Of a DNA stretch of 64,000 nt, positions 32,586 to 43,569 are shown piece after piece. The notes under the pieces were generated by a model. The model saw nothing but the letters and a program-made list of their open reading frames with translations, had not been told where the DNA came from and searched no databases. The translations under genes were made by a program, and so were the position numbers. Numbering within the stretch: position 1 is the stretch's first letter; every line of letters begins with the position of its first letter. Origin of the DNA: Craspedostauros australis (lineage: Eukaryota; Bacillariophyta; Bacillariophyceae; Mastogloiales; Achnanthaceae); assembly GCA_026770025.1 (NCBI GenBank), contig JAMXDE010000047.1:186001-250000 (forward strand), written 5' to 3'.

Positions 32586-34803
32586 CTGTCGCGATAGAGG
32601 ACCCCTGATGTCTCAGGAGACAAACTTTTTGACCTTTGTGCGAGGGCCTTGTCTCCTGAGACAAAACCAAAAATAACACGACGTTTCCTCGCGATGGGCA
32701 AAGTGGTCGACCAGTTGGACTAAAACTAGAATTGGACACTCGTCTCGTCACACATTTTCTTCGTGTATTTTCTTCGTACTTTTTTGTTGTCCACGTTTTC
32801 ACGTAGTAATGGCGTAGTTTCGGACACTCGGTAGGTGTTGTCGTAGTTTGCATTGAATATAAAGTTAATTGCTCTCTATTTTTATGCAATACCATTGCTA
32901 ATAACACACTGGCAACTACCATAATAAGAATAACACAGAGATTAAACCCACTTATGAGGCTGCGCTGGTGGCGCTATTCTCCGCCTCCTTTCGACTTCGT
33001 GCGGAGCACGAAAGGAGCACGGAATCTATGCTTTGTGTGTGTATACTGTGTATGTGTTTTCTCCTTGCGTGCTGCCAAGGGTATCTTTGCCAGTGGGGGA
33101 GGGGGGTTGGGTGAGCTTGTTGTCTGCATTTCAGCCACTTGAGCAGGGCGCCAGAGGCGGCCGGTTTGTGTAGCGTCAGCACGGCTTGCTCCACCCATAC
33201 CGTGACCTGTGCCATCTGTGCCTCGCCGGCCAGCACCATATGTAGCTGTCATAGATGCTTGGTGCGGTCCTGCTCAAGGCAAAGACGGAGTGATTCTGCC
33301 CTGTCATGTAGGGCTTACACTGTCCCAGCTTCGGCCAAGTCTTGACCTTCGAACAATGTCTCGTTGCGTGCTCTCCATTGCTCCCAGGCATTGCGCCAAA
33401 TGCAATGTATGAGTTGCCTGGACCACTTGTCTTCCAATTTCCGAGGCTGTTGCTGCTGCAGAAATTTGCTCTGCATCGGTTCCCACTTCCTGTCTAGGAG
33501 TCCTTTTCCGAGCGCCTGTGGACCCACAGCAAACTGCTGCCAAACTGCCTCATGGAGAGAGCTGCCCAGGCTGGTAGCCCTGAGATGGACCGACCCCTCA
33601 AGCTGGCTTTGCAGGATGGCGGTCATATTGATGGCGATTTCAGGCTTCGTGGGATATCTCCGCATCCAGCGCCGCAACTCCCATAAATGCCTCCTCGAGA
33701 TTTTACACCAGTCCTCCCCTGTGCACTGCCAGAAGTGCGACGCATCCTCACAGTCTCTGCAACTGGGGCATTGGTCCAACACACTGGCAACTACCACTTG
33801 TTCTTCTACATCAATCCAGTGCCACAATATCACCAGCAACTGCTTTCATTTCGTTACATTTTCATTGCAGCTGTGGCCCTTTCCGTTCCTACTTGCTTTT
33901 GTTCTGTGGCTGTCGCAGGTCTCACACATTGCGTCAACACTGCATTTATACAAATACCTTGCGCCTTGATTGATTTCTGAATCAGTGTTACACTCCTTTG
34001 CAGTTGGATCCAATCTCATACAACGGCGCAACTGATTGGGAGTTTGTATTCATGCTCTTGTCGTCCAAGAGGAGGCTTCTTGTTCTACCCAAGCATATGA
34101 CTGATATGTAGTGAATGATGGAGTATTGGTTTTCCATGCAAGAGGGATGGAATGAATAGTAGCTTGCGCTTGCACGGTATTGCGGAGAATATTACAGATG
34201 GTGAACTTGCCATGATGGATGGGTGCAGACAAGCATCAATCCTTGCACTCGCCACAACACTAGAGAGATGGGATGAAGCAAGCAAGCGAATGGATGTGCC
34301 CTTCCAACAGAGCAGGTGCAATAATAGTCAACAAAGCAAGCAAACAGTAAGGTTGGTTTGCACGATGAACGTACACAACAGCAGAGGGGACGAAGATACC
34401 TGACTCTTGCCCCCTCAATCCCATAGCAAGCAAGTACAGCAACAGCTAGACAACACCATGCATATTTTACACAAGAACTATGTCATTCATGTGCTCTGCA
34501 GTGAGTTGTTTAGTCAGATATCAACGAAGCCAACATATCACTGCTGATGGTAAAAAAGCACAGGAAAGTATGCAGTATTTGGGTTCCTGGTCGGAAAAGC
34601 ACAGGAGACAATTGCGGTTTTGGGTGTTGCTGTTTTTGGTTTTACTCGATTGAGTCTGCTGTCTTTCTGCTCCGTGTTAATTTACCACACTAATTTTGAG
34701 TTTGTCTCCTGAGACAACAATCTTGGTCCACATCCGGGTGCCTTGTCTCAGGAGACAAAAAGGCCCGATTTTGTCTCCTGAGACATGAAAATTTCCTCGT
34801 GGA
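32572..34803. mobile_element. TIR element, copy 2 (2,232 bp, non-autonomous)
   Basis: Same ends and subterminal palindromes as copy 1: 32609-32622 and 32650-32663 on the left; 34703-34716, 34744-34757 and 34772-34785 on the right. The right border is followed by TA at 34804-34805. It differs from copy 1 by scattered substitutions and by small indels, including about 9 bases extra near 33935. It carries the same retroelement fragment and the same stop. Confidence 0.75.
33315..33839 (-). pseudogene. Retroelement C-terminal domain fragment inside TIR copy 2
   Basis: 174 codons matching the fragment at 31091-31615 residue by residue with about a dozen changes (for example ALRKGLLDRQW becomes ALGKGLLDRKW). 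It ends in TAA at the same position. The shared lesion indicates that the fragment was already dead when the element multiplied. Confidence 0.5.
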
Positions 34804-34880
34804 TATGCAAAGCAAGCAGGGACAGCTCAAACAGACACCACAATGAATACCCACGCGGATGAACAACTCTAGTGGCTATT

Positions 34881-36670
34881 GGCTAATTTCCGGTTTTTTG
34901 GTAATTATTGGTAATTATTGGTAACCATTGGCATATCGCCGACGGCACAAGCAACCATTCGATGAGTTGATGCCCGTTGCCTGACATCTTTACATTATTA
35001 GAAAGAAGAGAGTGAGAGCTCTCTGTTGATGTGTTCATTGTAGGCAAACGGTCTCCGCTTCATGTTCATCTCGATGCCTCTTTTTACCCTTTATCGGCCT
35101 TTTTCGTACGGACGACGTACGGACGTGATTTTGGTATTTTTTCGTTGGTAACCATTGGTAACCGCGTAGAGTCTACGACGTTCTGGTACATAAATTTGTT
35201 GCTTCTTCGTCCAATCTCGACCGACTGCCTTCCAAAGACCCGCATCCAATTCTGTTTCGTCTATTGGTCAAGTGAATGACATGGCTGTATTCGTCACTTC
35301 ATTCTGCTTCGGGTGATGTGTTGTTCAGCGGTCCAGGATGCCTTTGTGTGTTGCTTTGGGTGTTTGAAGTTAGTCACTAATGCTCGTGACAGCCATGATC
35401 ATCAATCCGTGAACGCACAAAAGTTCGCGCCAAAAAATTATCGTGCGTTTCTACGTGTTGTTGATTCGAACTGTTTGGCTCGCATGAGTCTCTTTACTTG
35501 ATGCAAGGTTGTGCATCGCGCTGATGTCGGATCATCGTGCTGTTGCTTTCAGTTGACGCAGAATCCTCTCTTGCACCTGCCCATGTAGTCTTGGTCTTCG
35601 AATCTCACTTCCTCCAAAGATTTACCAACTGCAAGTTCATCTCGTCGCTTTACTGCGTACTATCCTTGCGAGGAAACACTGCTTCCTGATCACGCGCCAC
35701 AAGTATCTTCATTGACACCGGTTGCTACGCTCATGCAATGGGCAGGGTCGTTGACACAGTCACTGCTCGTGCTCTATCAAACCGCGTTCGAACCGTTCTG
35801 TGCAGGTAGCCTGATGTTCTATACTGATCTCCAGCACAACTATGGCCAATCGAACACTGGCCTCTACATTGCGCACATGACACATGCTAAAATGCGCGCA
35901 CATGGCGTGGAAATTCTGCGCGGCGCAGTTGCACATGCTCAGCGATGCGGAAGATCCAAAGAAGAGCGATCAGAGCATGGCGAGATTGGACTCCTCAGTG
36001 TGAAACAGTCGACTCTGCTCTATTCTGGACTGCTATTGTGTGCTGCTGCTAACCAAGGGATCATTGCTCTCCCAAGCAGGATGGATGCAACAATACACAT
36101 GCATCAAAGTTGCTGTTGCCAAGACGGTTGCTGGTGTACGGTATTCTGGAGTAGAACTAAAATGCTATTGTAGAAAGTATCAACCATATCATCAACTACA
36201 ATGCAATACGATGAACGAAGTCGCAATGGATGATATCAGGATATAAGGAACTGATCATAGTATGTGAAGAACACATCGGTTGGCACCACAATGTTTTGTG
36301 ATCATTTCCACTGCGTGTTAACACGCGCTGGGGCACACAGAAATTCTCCACGATACATCGCGGTGATTGTCATTCGTGAATGGGATCAACGAGTGCCTGC
36401 TCCAAAGAAACAAACAGATCTCGACCACTACCCAACCAATCGCCGCCAAACTTGGAGAGGGTGATTAAAAGCCACACATGCGAATGCTCACAAAAGGAGA
36501 GCTCAAACAAATGGAGCGGCATGAACTTGCCGAGGAGGTTTGTGGCAGAAAAGGTGTTTGTTGGGCGGCTTCGAGTGGGACTGACGTACAAAATGTACCA
36601 GCGTCTACGGAGAAATTGACTCATACGACTAGTTACCAATTGTTACCAATGGTAACCAAAAAAATTGGCC
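34881..36670. mobile_element. Possible second inverted-repeat element with TTGGTAACC arrays
   Basis: The left edge (34881-34932) reads GGCTAATTT, a T-run, then three TTGGTAA units; the right edge (36631-36670) is the imperfect inverse (GTTACCAAT units, an A-run, AAATTGGCC). A further double TTGGTAACCA lies at about 35144-35163. The inside has only short ORFs, the longest 35712-36173 plus (153 codons), with no recognised domain. No target duplication is visible, so this could be a repeat cluster and not a mobile element. Confidence 0.35.
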
Positions 36671-36928
36671 TCCACCCAAGCCAAAAGACACTAGACCTAT
36701 CCCACACTCCGAGTACAATTATATTCTACAACATATTCAGCTGATATAATATGTGTGCATAAAAGTGTTTGAATTGGAGTGTGTGGATTCAGCACGGTAC
36801 CATACCTGCACCCCGGCCATGGGTAAGCACGAGTGCCCTTCTGAAGACAGCGCAGCAACTTGTACCCCTCAAGCCAACGAGCCAACGACAACGCCTGTCG
36901 ACTCTCTCTAGATCGTCCTCCACTCAAT

Positions 36929-37699
36929 CTACAGCGACCCACCCTCTCCGAATTCTTCAATGAGCTCGTCGAGACGCGGCTGCACCTCGCTGCGACCTTC
37001 CTCCGTTAATCGGTCGATGTACACCACGCCGTCCAGATGATCGTACTCGTGCTGGAAGATGCGCGCCTCCCATCCCTTGTACCTCTTCTTGATCTTCTTG
37101 CCCTTGAGACTCAACGCCTCCACCTTGATCCACTTGGACCGCTCCACGTCGCCGTTCATGTCCGGAAACGACAGACACCCTTCGGCCTCCACATCCTTGG
37201 CCTCCGAAAACTCGACGATCCGCGGATTGACGAGCACCGTCTCCTTGAGCCACTTCGTGCGATCGCCCGTGTCGTTGTACACCATGAGGCGCTTGTTGAC
37301 GCCCACCTGCGGCGCGGCCAGTCCCACGCCTTCCGCGGCGTACATCACGAGGAACATCTCCTTGGCCAGCTTGGCGATGCTGCCGTCCTTCAGCTCCTCC
37401 TCCGCGATCGCGGCGTTGGCGGCGCGCAGGCTGGGGGCGGGGTACTTGGCGACGCGCAGGTCCGTGCCGTCCACGACGCCGGGATCGACCTCCTCCTTCG
37501 GGCTGCTGAACAGCGGCGTCAGGAATGACGATTGTCGTCTTTGCAGTTGGTTCAGCTGCAGATGGCGGCTGCGCATGTGATGCGGTTGTGTCCAGGCAGG
37601 CGCGAATGCAGCGTGCCGCATGGTGGCAAGTCCGGACGTCCTGGATGCGGCGCCGGTCACGTACAGGACGGACAGCAGTCGGGATGCGGATAGTCTCAT
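36929..37699 (-). CDS. PDF: Peptide deformylase, probably plastid-targeted
   Basis: 256 residues from the ATG at 37699. It removes the formyl group from N-formylmethionine of new organelle proteins, using a bound metal ion. All three family motifs are present: GVGLAAPQVG (residues 124-133), EGCLS (173-177, Cys ligand) and HEYDH (217-221, two His ligands and catalytic Glu). The N-terminus has a hydrophobic stretch (LSASRLLSVLYVTGAAS), then an AAFAPAW sequence at about 30-36 that resembles the A-F motif at the signal-peptide cleavage site of diatom plastid preproteins. A mitochondrial location cannot be excluded. The body is full length for the family. Its 3' end is close to a repeat-rich region. 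Confidence 0.95.
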   Translation of the reverse strand: MRLSASRLLSVLYVTGAASRTSGLATMRHAAFAPAWTQPHHMRSRHLQLNQLQRRQSSFLTPLFSSPKEEVDPGVVDGTDLRVAKYPAPSLRAANAAIAEEELKDGSIAKLAKEMFLVMYAAEGVGLAAPQVGVNKRLMVYNDTGDRTKWLKETVLVNPRIVEFSEAKDVEAEGCLSFPDMNGDVERSKWIKVEALSLKGKKIKKRYKGWEARIFQHEYDHLDGVVYIDRLTEEGRSEVQPRLDELIEEFGEGGSL

Positions 37700-40483
37700 T
37701 GCAACGATTCTTTTGGATGTGGACGGGGTGGGGGAGATCAAGGAGAGATGATAATATGATATTCTATGATAGATCGTACTCGAATGATGATGATGTCAAC
37801 AATGGATGGGATCGTGGTGGTAATTGCAGCGACAATTGTGATGGCAACGTTCGTGATGGCAAGATGTGGTGGTGGATGGCGCGATCCAAGAATTTCTTGG
37901 TGAGATGTGTTCGTTGCCAACGCCCTGACTGACGAAGGACAAACACCAAACTTCCTTCTCTCTGCCATCTATTCTTCTTGGCAAAACTACCAGCCACTAC
38001 TACTGCTGTGACCCACTTGAGTGACGGGACCTGCAGTCGGTCCTGGGGTGGTGGCAACTTACGAGGCTTTCAACCAAGCCACCTACATATTCATAAACTA
38101 TAGAAAAATATAAGAATCATGGAGCCGCCCGATTTTGCTTTAATGTCTTATTTTAATTTTTGTGGACTCATCGATTTTGCGCTCATCTAGACACGGCTAG
38201 CGCACTACGGCCAGATTCGGTGTCTTGGTGCCTTCATTTGGATTGCCAAAAGAAGGATTGTCGATGTCAATTTGGGGCTAACTCTATTTATTTAGTCCCT
38301 CCATTGCTGCTCTTACTCGTTCCACCAATTGTGTCCTCACATTTTGTTCCACCAACTCCGGAGATTCCGTATTTTCTCTCATTGTTTGTGTCTCGCACGC
38401 AATTCGCTCCGATGTTTCGTTTTCTTCTTGTTGCAACGCGATTTCCTCTTCTGCTGTGGTGTGTTGTGCAGGCACGATTCCTGTGTCAATATTGTTTGTA
38501 TTCGTCGTTGGTTAGGATCTCAACGTCGCACTTGTTGCCGAAGGTTGCGCCTTTGAGCACAGGAGGCAAGAGCTTTGATAGAACACAGATGAAAGTGGGT
38601 ACTTACCTCAAAATTGGGAGTGATCAAGTCCGTCAATGAAGTAGATCAAAGCTGTGTGATAGTGTTATTGTGCTCTGAGTGGTTAATTGATGTTAGATGA
38701 TGTAAGCTGGCCCAATTCAGAACTGTTGGAGTCTGAATTGTGAGCAGATGAAGATGAAATGATGAAAAATGATGCTGAGGCAACACGTGTTGCAACACAC
38801 AGCAGTGCATGAAGTGCAGAGCATGAAGATGTTGTCAAGTTTGCAAGACTGAGGAGGTTCATGGCACCTCCAATACTGATCTTGCTTCTTGGAACAACAA
38901 TGATGCATGCAACAAATCCGATCATTACAGAAATGCAATCTTGCCAAATTTGATGGGATTGATGAGCTTGTATCTGAGTCAAGATGCTCAGATACATTCA
39001 CTCAACAAGACAGTAGACATGCCCTGTGAAGGTGGATTCGCAGGGATTCAGACATACATGTTCAGGTGCACATAAGGAGGATGACAAGCAGGGCCTGACG
39101 TCCATGTATTAGCTCGCTACCATCCTCAGACACCAAGACAGGTATCTGAGCGCCGTCGGTAGTTGCGGTAAATGAGATCAACAGAGAAAGAGAAAACGGT
39201 TCATGACCAAAAGTCTCATGCGTGACCTGACGTAGTCTACGGAGAACAAGATTAGACATAGACTAAGGTGAATATAGACTTTTGATCTGATAAGTACAGC
39301 TGCCTGTGCCGTTCCATTTGTCGCACCGGCTGACTGGCGACGGCAAATTTCGGTTTGGATCTTGGTTCCTGGCATCACACGCATTCGGACGATCCAGGCA
39401 TACCCCAACCACAAAACAACTCCTCGCATGGTGCCCAGCAACTGCCAACCCTGGATTGAGATGACCTCTCTCAGATCCACTTGTGCAAACACCAATGTCT
39501 GGAGTGGGATTTAGGGTTGATTGGGGCACTGACTCAAGCATGCGATCAAAGGTCTGGCATGCATGGCATCTTCGAAAATGGGAGCCCACTGGTGTTCTCA
39601 CTTTTCAATTACGCACAGATGGGTGCGACCAAAAGAGAGTTCCGTCTCATGGCTCCCTGTGTCGATGCTGTAAAAATCTGCGTCGCAGAGTACCGATGGT
39701 GGCGAAGGAGGTCGCACCCTCATTGGGAATTGCTTCTCCGTCTTGGTGTCAACGATTGCCAGAGATCGTCACTTCCGATCTGTGGCACCGAAGCATCGAA
39801 CAGAATCGAACACCATCAGTCAGATTCCAAGATATCCACGGAGAGTACTTCAACCCACGCAAGCGCAACGTGCCAAGTTCACGACGACGGAACTTCATCG
39901 GGTGCTTCTGGAAGCTGCGAGTCACCCAAGATTCTGTGACAACTCAACACAGCATTACGAGCACACACTCGAGCTGGATGACATCTGCTGCGACCTTCTG
40001 CGTGTCCAAACTCCAGGGTGCGACCATGTCCCGAGAGTACCACACAACGTGATGCGAAGGTGACTCTTTCGGAGAGCTTTACTTCTGATGCATCGTCGGG
40101 AAGCTGTCGAAGAGCAGTGGAGCAGTTCTCAGAAGTCTTTGGGCGACCTGCCCAGTGATGAGACTGGTACTTCGTCGAACGCTTCTGGAAACCTAGCTGT
40201 ACCTCCCAAGATTCTGCATCAACGCAGCACTGTGTTGCAAACTCGGAGCATGTGCGATCTGATGCGATCTTGTGCATGTTCGAATTGGCGTGCGACCATG
40301 TCTCGAAGGTGTACCGGAGTGCAACAGGGGTGCAGCAATGTGCTCCACACATCCCCCAGCCATCCTCTCACAAAACCCCGAAACTCAAACAAGTTGTGAA
40401 GCTGGGAAAGACACAAGCCCACATCCTCAAGCAAACATAATTCTCAATCAGCTCTTGGCAAACAATTCGAACACGAAAGTACG
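37700..40483. other. Intergenic with a degenerate internal duplication
   Basis: Upstream of the deformylase and the alpha-kinase. No complete gene is seen. At 38284-38475 minus a short Glu/Gln-rich frame (EEEIALQQEENETSERIA) has no ATG context and a GTAAGT donor lies upstream near 38601, so a lost exon is possible. 39890-40050 and 40150-40345 share blocks such as CTTCTGGAA, CCAAGATTCTG and GCGACCATGTC in the same order, an old direct duplication of about 260 bp spacing. Confidence 0.4.
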
Positions 40484-42445
40484 ATGCTGCCAAATATTGA
40501 TGAAAAGTTCGTGAGTCTCAGCGGTGGTAGAGCCGTTCTCGAGGAGATCGAAGAGGAGGAAGAGGATGCGAGCGACGATGAGGAGGATACCCAACAACAG
40601 ATCAGCGATGCGAAGAAGAAGGAGGCCAAAGTAAGAGTGGACCTAGACGAAAGCATCAAGGCAGCCCTACAGCTGATGGAGAAATGTAAGTTGGACACAG
40701 CCGAAACCCTACCTTCCGAACTACTTTCTCAATGCAACACTGAGATCAGCAATTGCAGTGAACAACTCGACAATGCCACCAAATCCCGCGAGGAACTTGC
40801 CGCAAAGTTGCGTCGATGCCGACTGAAGCGTCGCATGAGGGAATCCAATATCAAGGACGTGCTGGGAAAACTCGACGCTGTGGAGAATGAAATTGATCTT
40901 GTGTTCATCATGGACGCTACTGGTTCAATGGGGTCATACATCGACGGTGCCAAGCAGACTATCCGCAAGATTGTCGAGAAGATCAAGGCTGATGGAAAGG
41001 GGAAGGATCTACGGTTGGGGTTCGTGGCCTACCGAGATATTGACGATGGATCTGATCGATATCAAGTACTTGATTTCATGGACGACGTCAGTGTCTTCGA
41101 ACGCTTCCTGGAGGGAGTCAAGTCCACTGGCGGCGGCGACGCGCCAGAAGACATGGCGGTTGGCATCCAAAAGGCCAATGAGCTCTCCTGGATGCACCCC
41201 ACCAGAGTCGCCTTCATCGTTGGTGATGAAGCATGTCATGGAACCGAATTCCATGATCATGGTAAGTCTGGCGACAACTACCCGACCGGCACTCCAGGCA
41301 TCAACATCGTCTCGGAGCTGTCCAAACTCAGGACCAATCCATCGGGTGGAACCATGAACGTCTTCTTTGGTCGCATCACCAGCAAAACGGACAAGATGAT
41401 TGAGCGGTTTGCGTCCGTCCACAACATTGATCTCGAAGTTGTGGACTTCTCTTCTCCCGAAATGGTTGAGAAAGTCGTGGTCAAGAGCGTCCGCCACTCT
41501 GTCTTCAACTCGGTGTCGTTGATCGACTCTCAGAGCAAGTTAGTGGAGTACGAAGCAGGCAGAGGGAAGATGAAGAAGGCCAAGATGAAACCATACACAA
41601 TCTCCAAAGATTTCCCAACGCACCTTGGATGGAAAGGAACGGTGCCTGTCAACGTGTACTGCAACAGCCGCAACATCTCCGTCCAGTCTTTGCGAACGCC
41701 TCTCTCGGTCAACAGGCTGGCCGACACCAACACTTCTCTGTTATATTTCGTGAAACGCGCCAACCTCAAGCTCCAGCTCCAACTGGCGAAATCCCCGTTT
41801 GCTGAGGGGTCATGCCGCATTGCATTCCATGCAAGGCTCGCGCGTCACAATGACGAACTCAAGCTCGACAAGAGCGCCATGGTGCTCAAGACCAACAAGC
41901 ACCATGGGCCAAGAATCAACGATAGACAACAATACTTCCAACAGATGGAGATATCATCCATCGCGTGCTTCCTTGCCAACGAATACAACAAGTCAGCCTA
42001 CCGTCCTTCGCACTGTGCCATGATCAGGGTTCTGCAAGCGTGCGTGGTGGAGGAGGTCAGCGACAAAAATGAAGCAGACGGAAACCGTTTCTACTGTGGT
42101 GAAGACGTGCTGCCAACCACTGGAACACCATTCACCAAGTACTGCAGCAATGCAGGAACCTGGAATCCCGATCACATCGATGAGTCGCTCCTTCGCTTCG
42201 TGGAGTTCTCGTACGTCTTCACCAAGAAGTACTTGATTGTGGCGGATCTTCAAGGTGTCAAGGCCAATGGCAAGTACTACTTGACCGACCCTGCGATCTT
42301 GTGCACCGACATGAGACGGTTTGGCTCCACCAATCTGGCTGCACTGGGAATCACGCGTCACTTGGCATCAGTTCGAGACAAGCTCAAGATTTTCAAGAAG
42401 AACGCTCAAAGCTCGGTCTCATGTGGCTGTTGGGGGCAAGGGTAA
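40484..42445 (+). CDS. vWA domain plus alpha-kinase (VwkA-like atypical kinase)
   Basis: 653 residues. An acidic N-terminus (EEIEEEEEDASDDEED) and a coiled coil (about 70-125) precede a vWA domain at about 135-335, with a MIDAS-like DATGSM and GGGDAPEDMAVGI. The alpha-kinase domain covers about 415-640: a Gly-loop-like FAEGSCRIAFHARL, a probable ATP-binding Lys in MVLKTNK, then VADLQGVKANGKYYLTDPAI and FGSTNLAALGI. This arrangement is that of VwkA, the Dictyostelium kinase linked to contractile vacuole and myosin II. The usual C-terminal H-x-C-N-x2-C zinc motif after the glycine/asparagine loop is not seen; the protein ends CGCWGQG. Activity is therefore uncertain although the DLQG and TDP residues are intact. 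Confidence 0.9.
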   Translation: MLPNIDEKFVSLSGGRAVLEEIEEEEEDASDDEEDTQQQISDAKKKEAKVRVDLDESIKAALQLMEKCKLDTAETLPSELLSQCNTEISNCSEQLDNATKSREELAAKLRRCRLKRRMRESNIKDVLGKLDAVENEIDLVFIMDATGSMGSYIDGAKQTIRKIVEKIKADGKGKDLRLGFVAYRDIDDGSDRYQVLDFMDDVSVFERFLEGVKSTGGGDAPEDMAVGIQKANELSWMHPTRVAFIVGDEACHGTEFHDHGKSGDNYPTGTPGINIVSELSKLRTNPSGGTMNVFFGRITSKTDKMIERFASVHNIDLEVVDFSSPEMVEKVVVKSVRHSVFNSVSLIDSQSKLVEYEAGRGKMKKAKMKPYTISKDFPTHLGWKGTVPVNVYCNSRNISVQSLRTPLSVNRLADTNTSLLYFVKRANLKLQLQLAKSPFAEGSCRIAFHARLARHNDELKLDKSAMVLKTNKHHGPRINDRQQYFQQMEISSIACFLANEYNKSAYRPSHCAMIRVLQACVVEEVSDKNEADGNRFYCGEDVLPTTGTPFTKYCSNAGTWNPDHIDESLLRFVEFSYVFTKKYLIVADLQGVKANGKYYLTDPAILCTDMRRFGSTNLAALGITRHLASVRDKLKIFKKNAQSSVSCGCWGQG

Positions 42446-42976
42446 AACCTACAGGGCACATCTCTGATGCAATCCTTGAGTCGTTGTCAAGATTTTCAAT
42501 TCGAAAGAGTGAGGCACTTCTGTTTGTTCCAAGTACAGAAGAGGAGGGCAGGCACATGGTGCCCATTCGTACTCGTGCAGCATCCAACGGCATCCGACGA
42601 AGCTGCCATCTCCATTCACAACACAAGAGAACGCGTTGGTGGCACATCCCTTATGACATCCAACACTTCACCACATACATTACATGACTATTATACATGA
42701 CGACATGATGTCAATACACATGATGGAAAAGGCGATGTCTGTTAGTTCGCCTTCCATGCCCACCATAACGATTATACACACCGTACACATACTTAGTACA
42801 CCGATAATCAACCAGCCAATCAACAAAATAGCTTCTATTCAACAGTGTATTTAGAACAACTACGATTGAGTCAAATGAACCAGCCTTGGTTGCACAAATG
42901 CACATGTGGGTGCGATCATCCATCCACGCTAGTGACACGCACAACGTCGCGATCCACCGTTGTACAACACCCTGCC
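42446..42976. other. Convergent intergenic spacer
   Basis: Between the 3' ends of the kinase and the GPx-like gene. AT-rich around 42660-42840, no gene or RNA recognised. Confidence 0.4.
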
Positions 42977-43569
42977 TCACAGCTCGTCGTAGTCCATGGA
43001 TTTCATGAACAGCGTCACCCTCTCTTGCAGCGCATTCATGGACGGGCTCGTTAATCGCTCCACGAACATCCCATCTGCGCTGAGCAGATACATCGTCACC
43101 CGATCCAGATTGAGTTCGATTGCACATGCTGCATTGTTCCATCCGCCCGCGTTAGGACGGATGCCGTTCCCGACGTTGGATTGACGTCTAGCAGGTACCG
43201 AATCATGGTGTTGCTCGTGGCATCGTCGATCTCTTGCAGCACGCGCACATGTGGTGGATCGTGCAGCATGAGGTGGATACCGCCCTCCACTCCGACGTCG
43301 ACGGGCAGAAGGACGATCTCGAGGTTCGGTCGAAAGCTGGAATGCAGATGCTCCAACGGCTCGTAGTAGTATGCCGCCATGCCGGGGATGAGGGAAACGA
43401 TCGCGACAATGACGACGTATCCTTCCAGATCCTCCATCTGCATGAGTTTTGAGTTTGTGGGACGCCGCAGTCGGACCGACGGCAGGTCGTAGAAGGCGGA
43501 CGCATCGGAGGCCTTGCCATTCATGCGCGGCTGTTCCAATTGTTGCGTGCACGTCGCCGCGCATTCCAC
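42977..43569 (-). CDS. Glutathione-peroxidase-like thioredoxin-fold protein, catalytic residue missing, frameshifted
   Basis: From about 43524 (ATG, MNGKASDASAFYDLPSVRL) the frame reads MQMEDLEGYVVIVAIVSLIPGMAAYYYEPLEHLH and LEIVLLPVDVG. This follows the GPx pattern of SFYDL, LKGKVVLIVNVAS, C/U-GLT, and L..L. Where GPx has its Cys or selenocysteine, this protein has IPGM, so peroxidase activity is not expected. Near 43150-43190 the signal changes frame: the first frame ends at 43096 and a second frame carries AIELNLDRVTMYLLSADGM, RLTSPSMNALQERV and the stop at 42977. No GT-AG intron of suitable length explains this, so it is a single-base lesion, an assembly error or a decaying gene. The upstream Cys-containing codons start from GTG; an upstream exon is possible. 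Confidence 0.5.
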
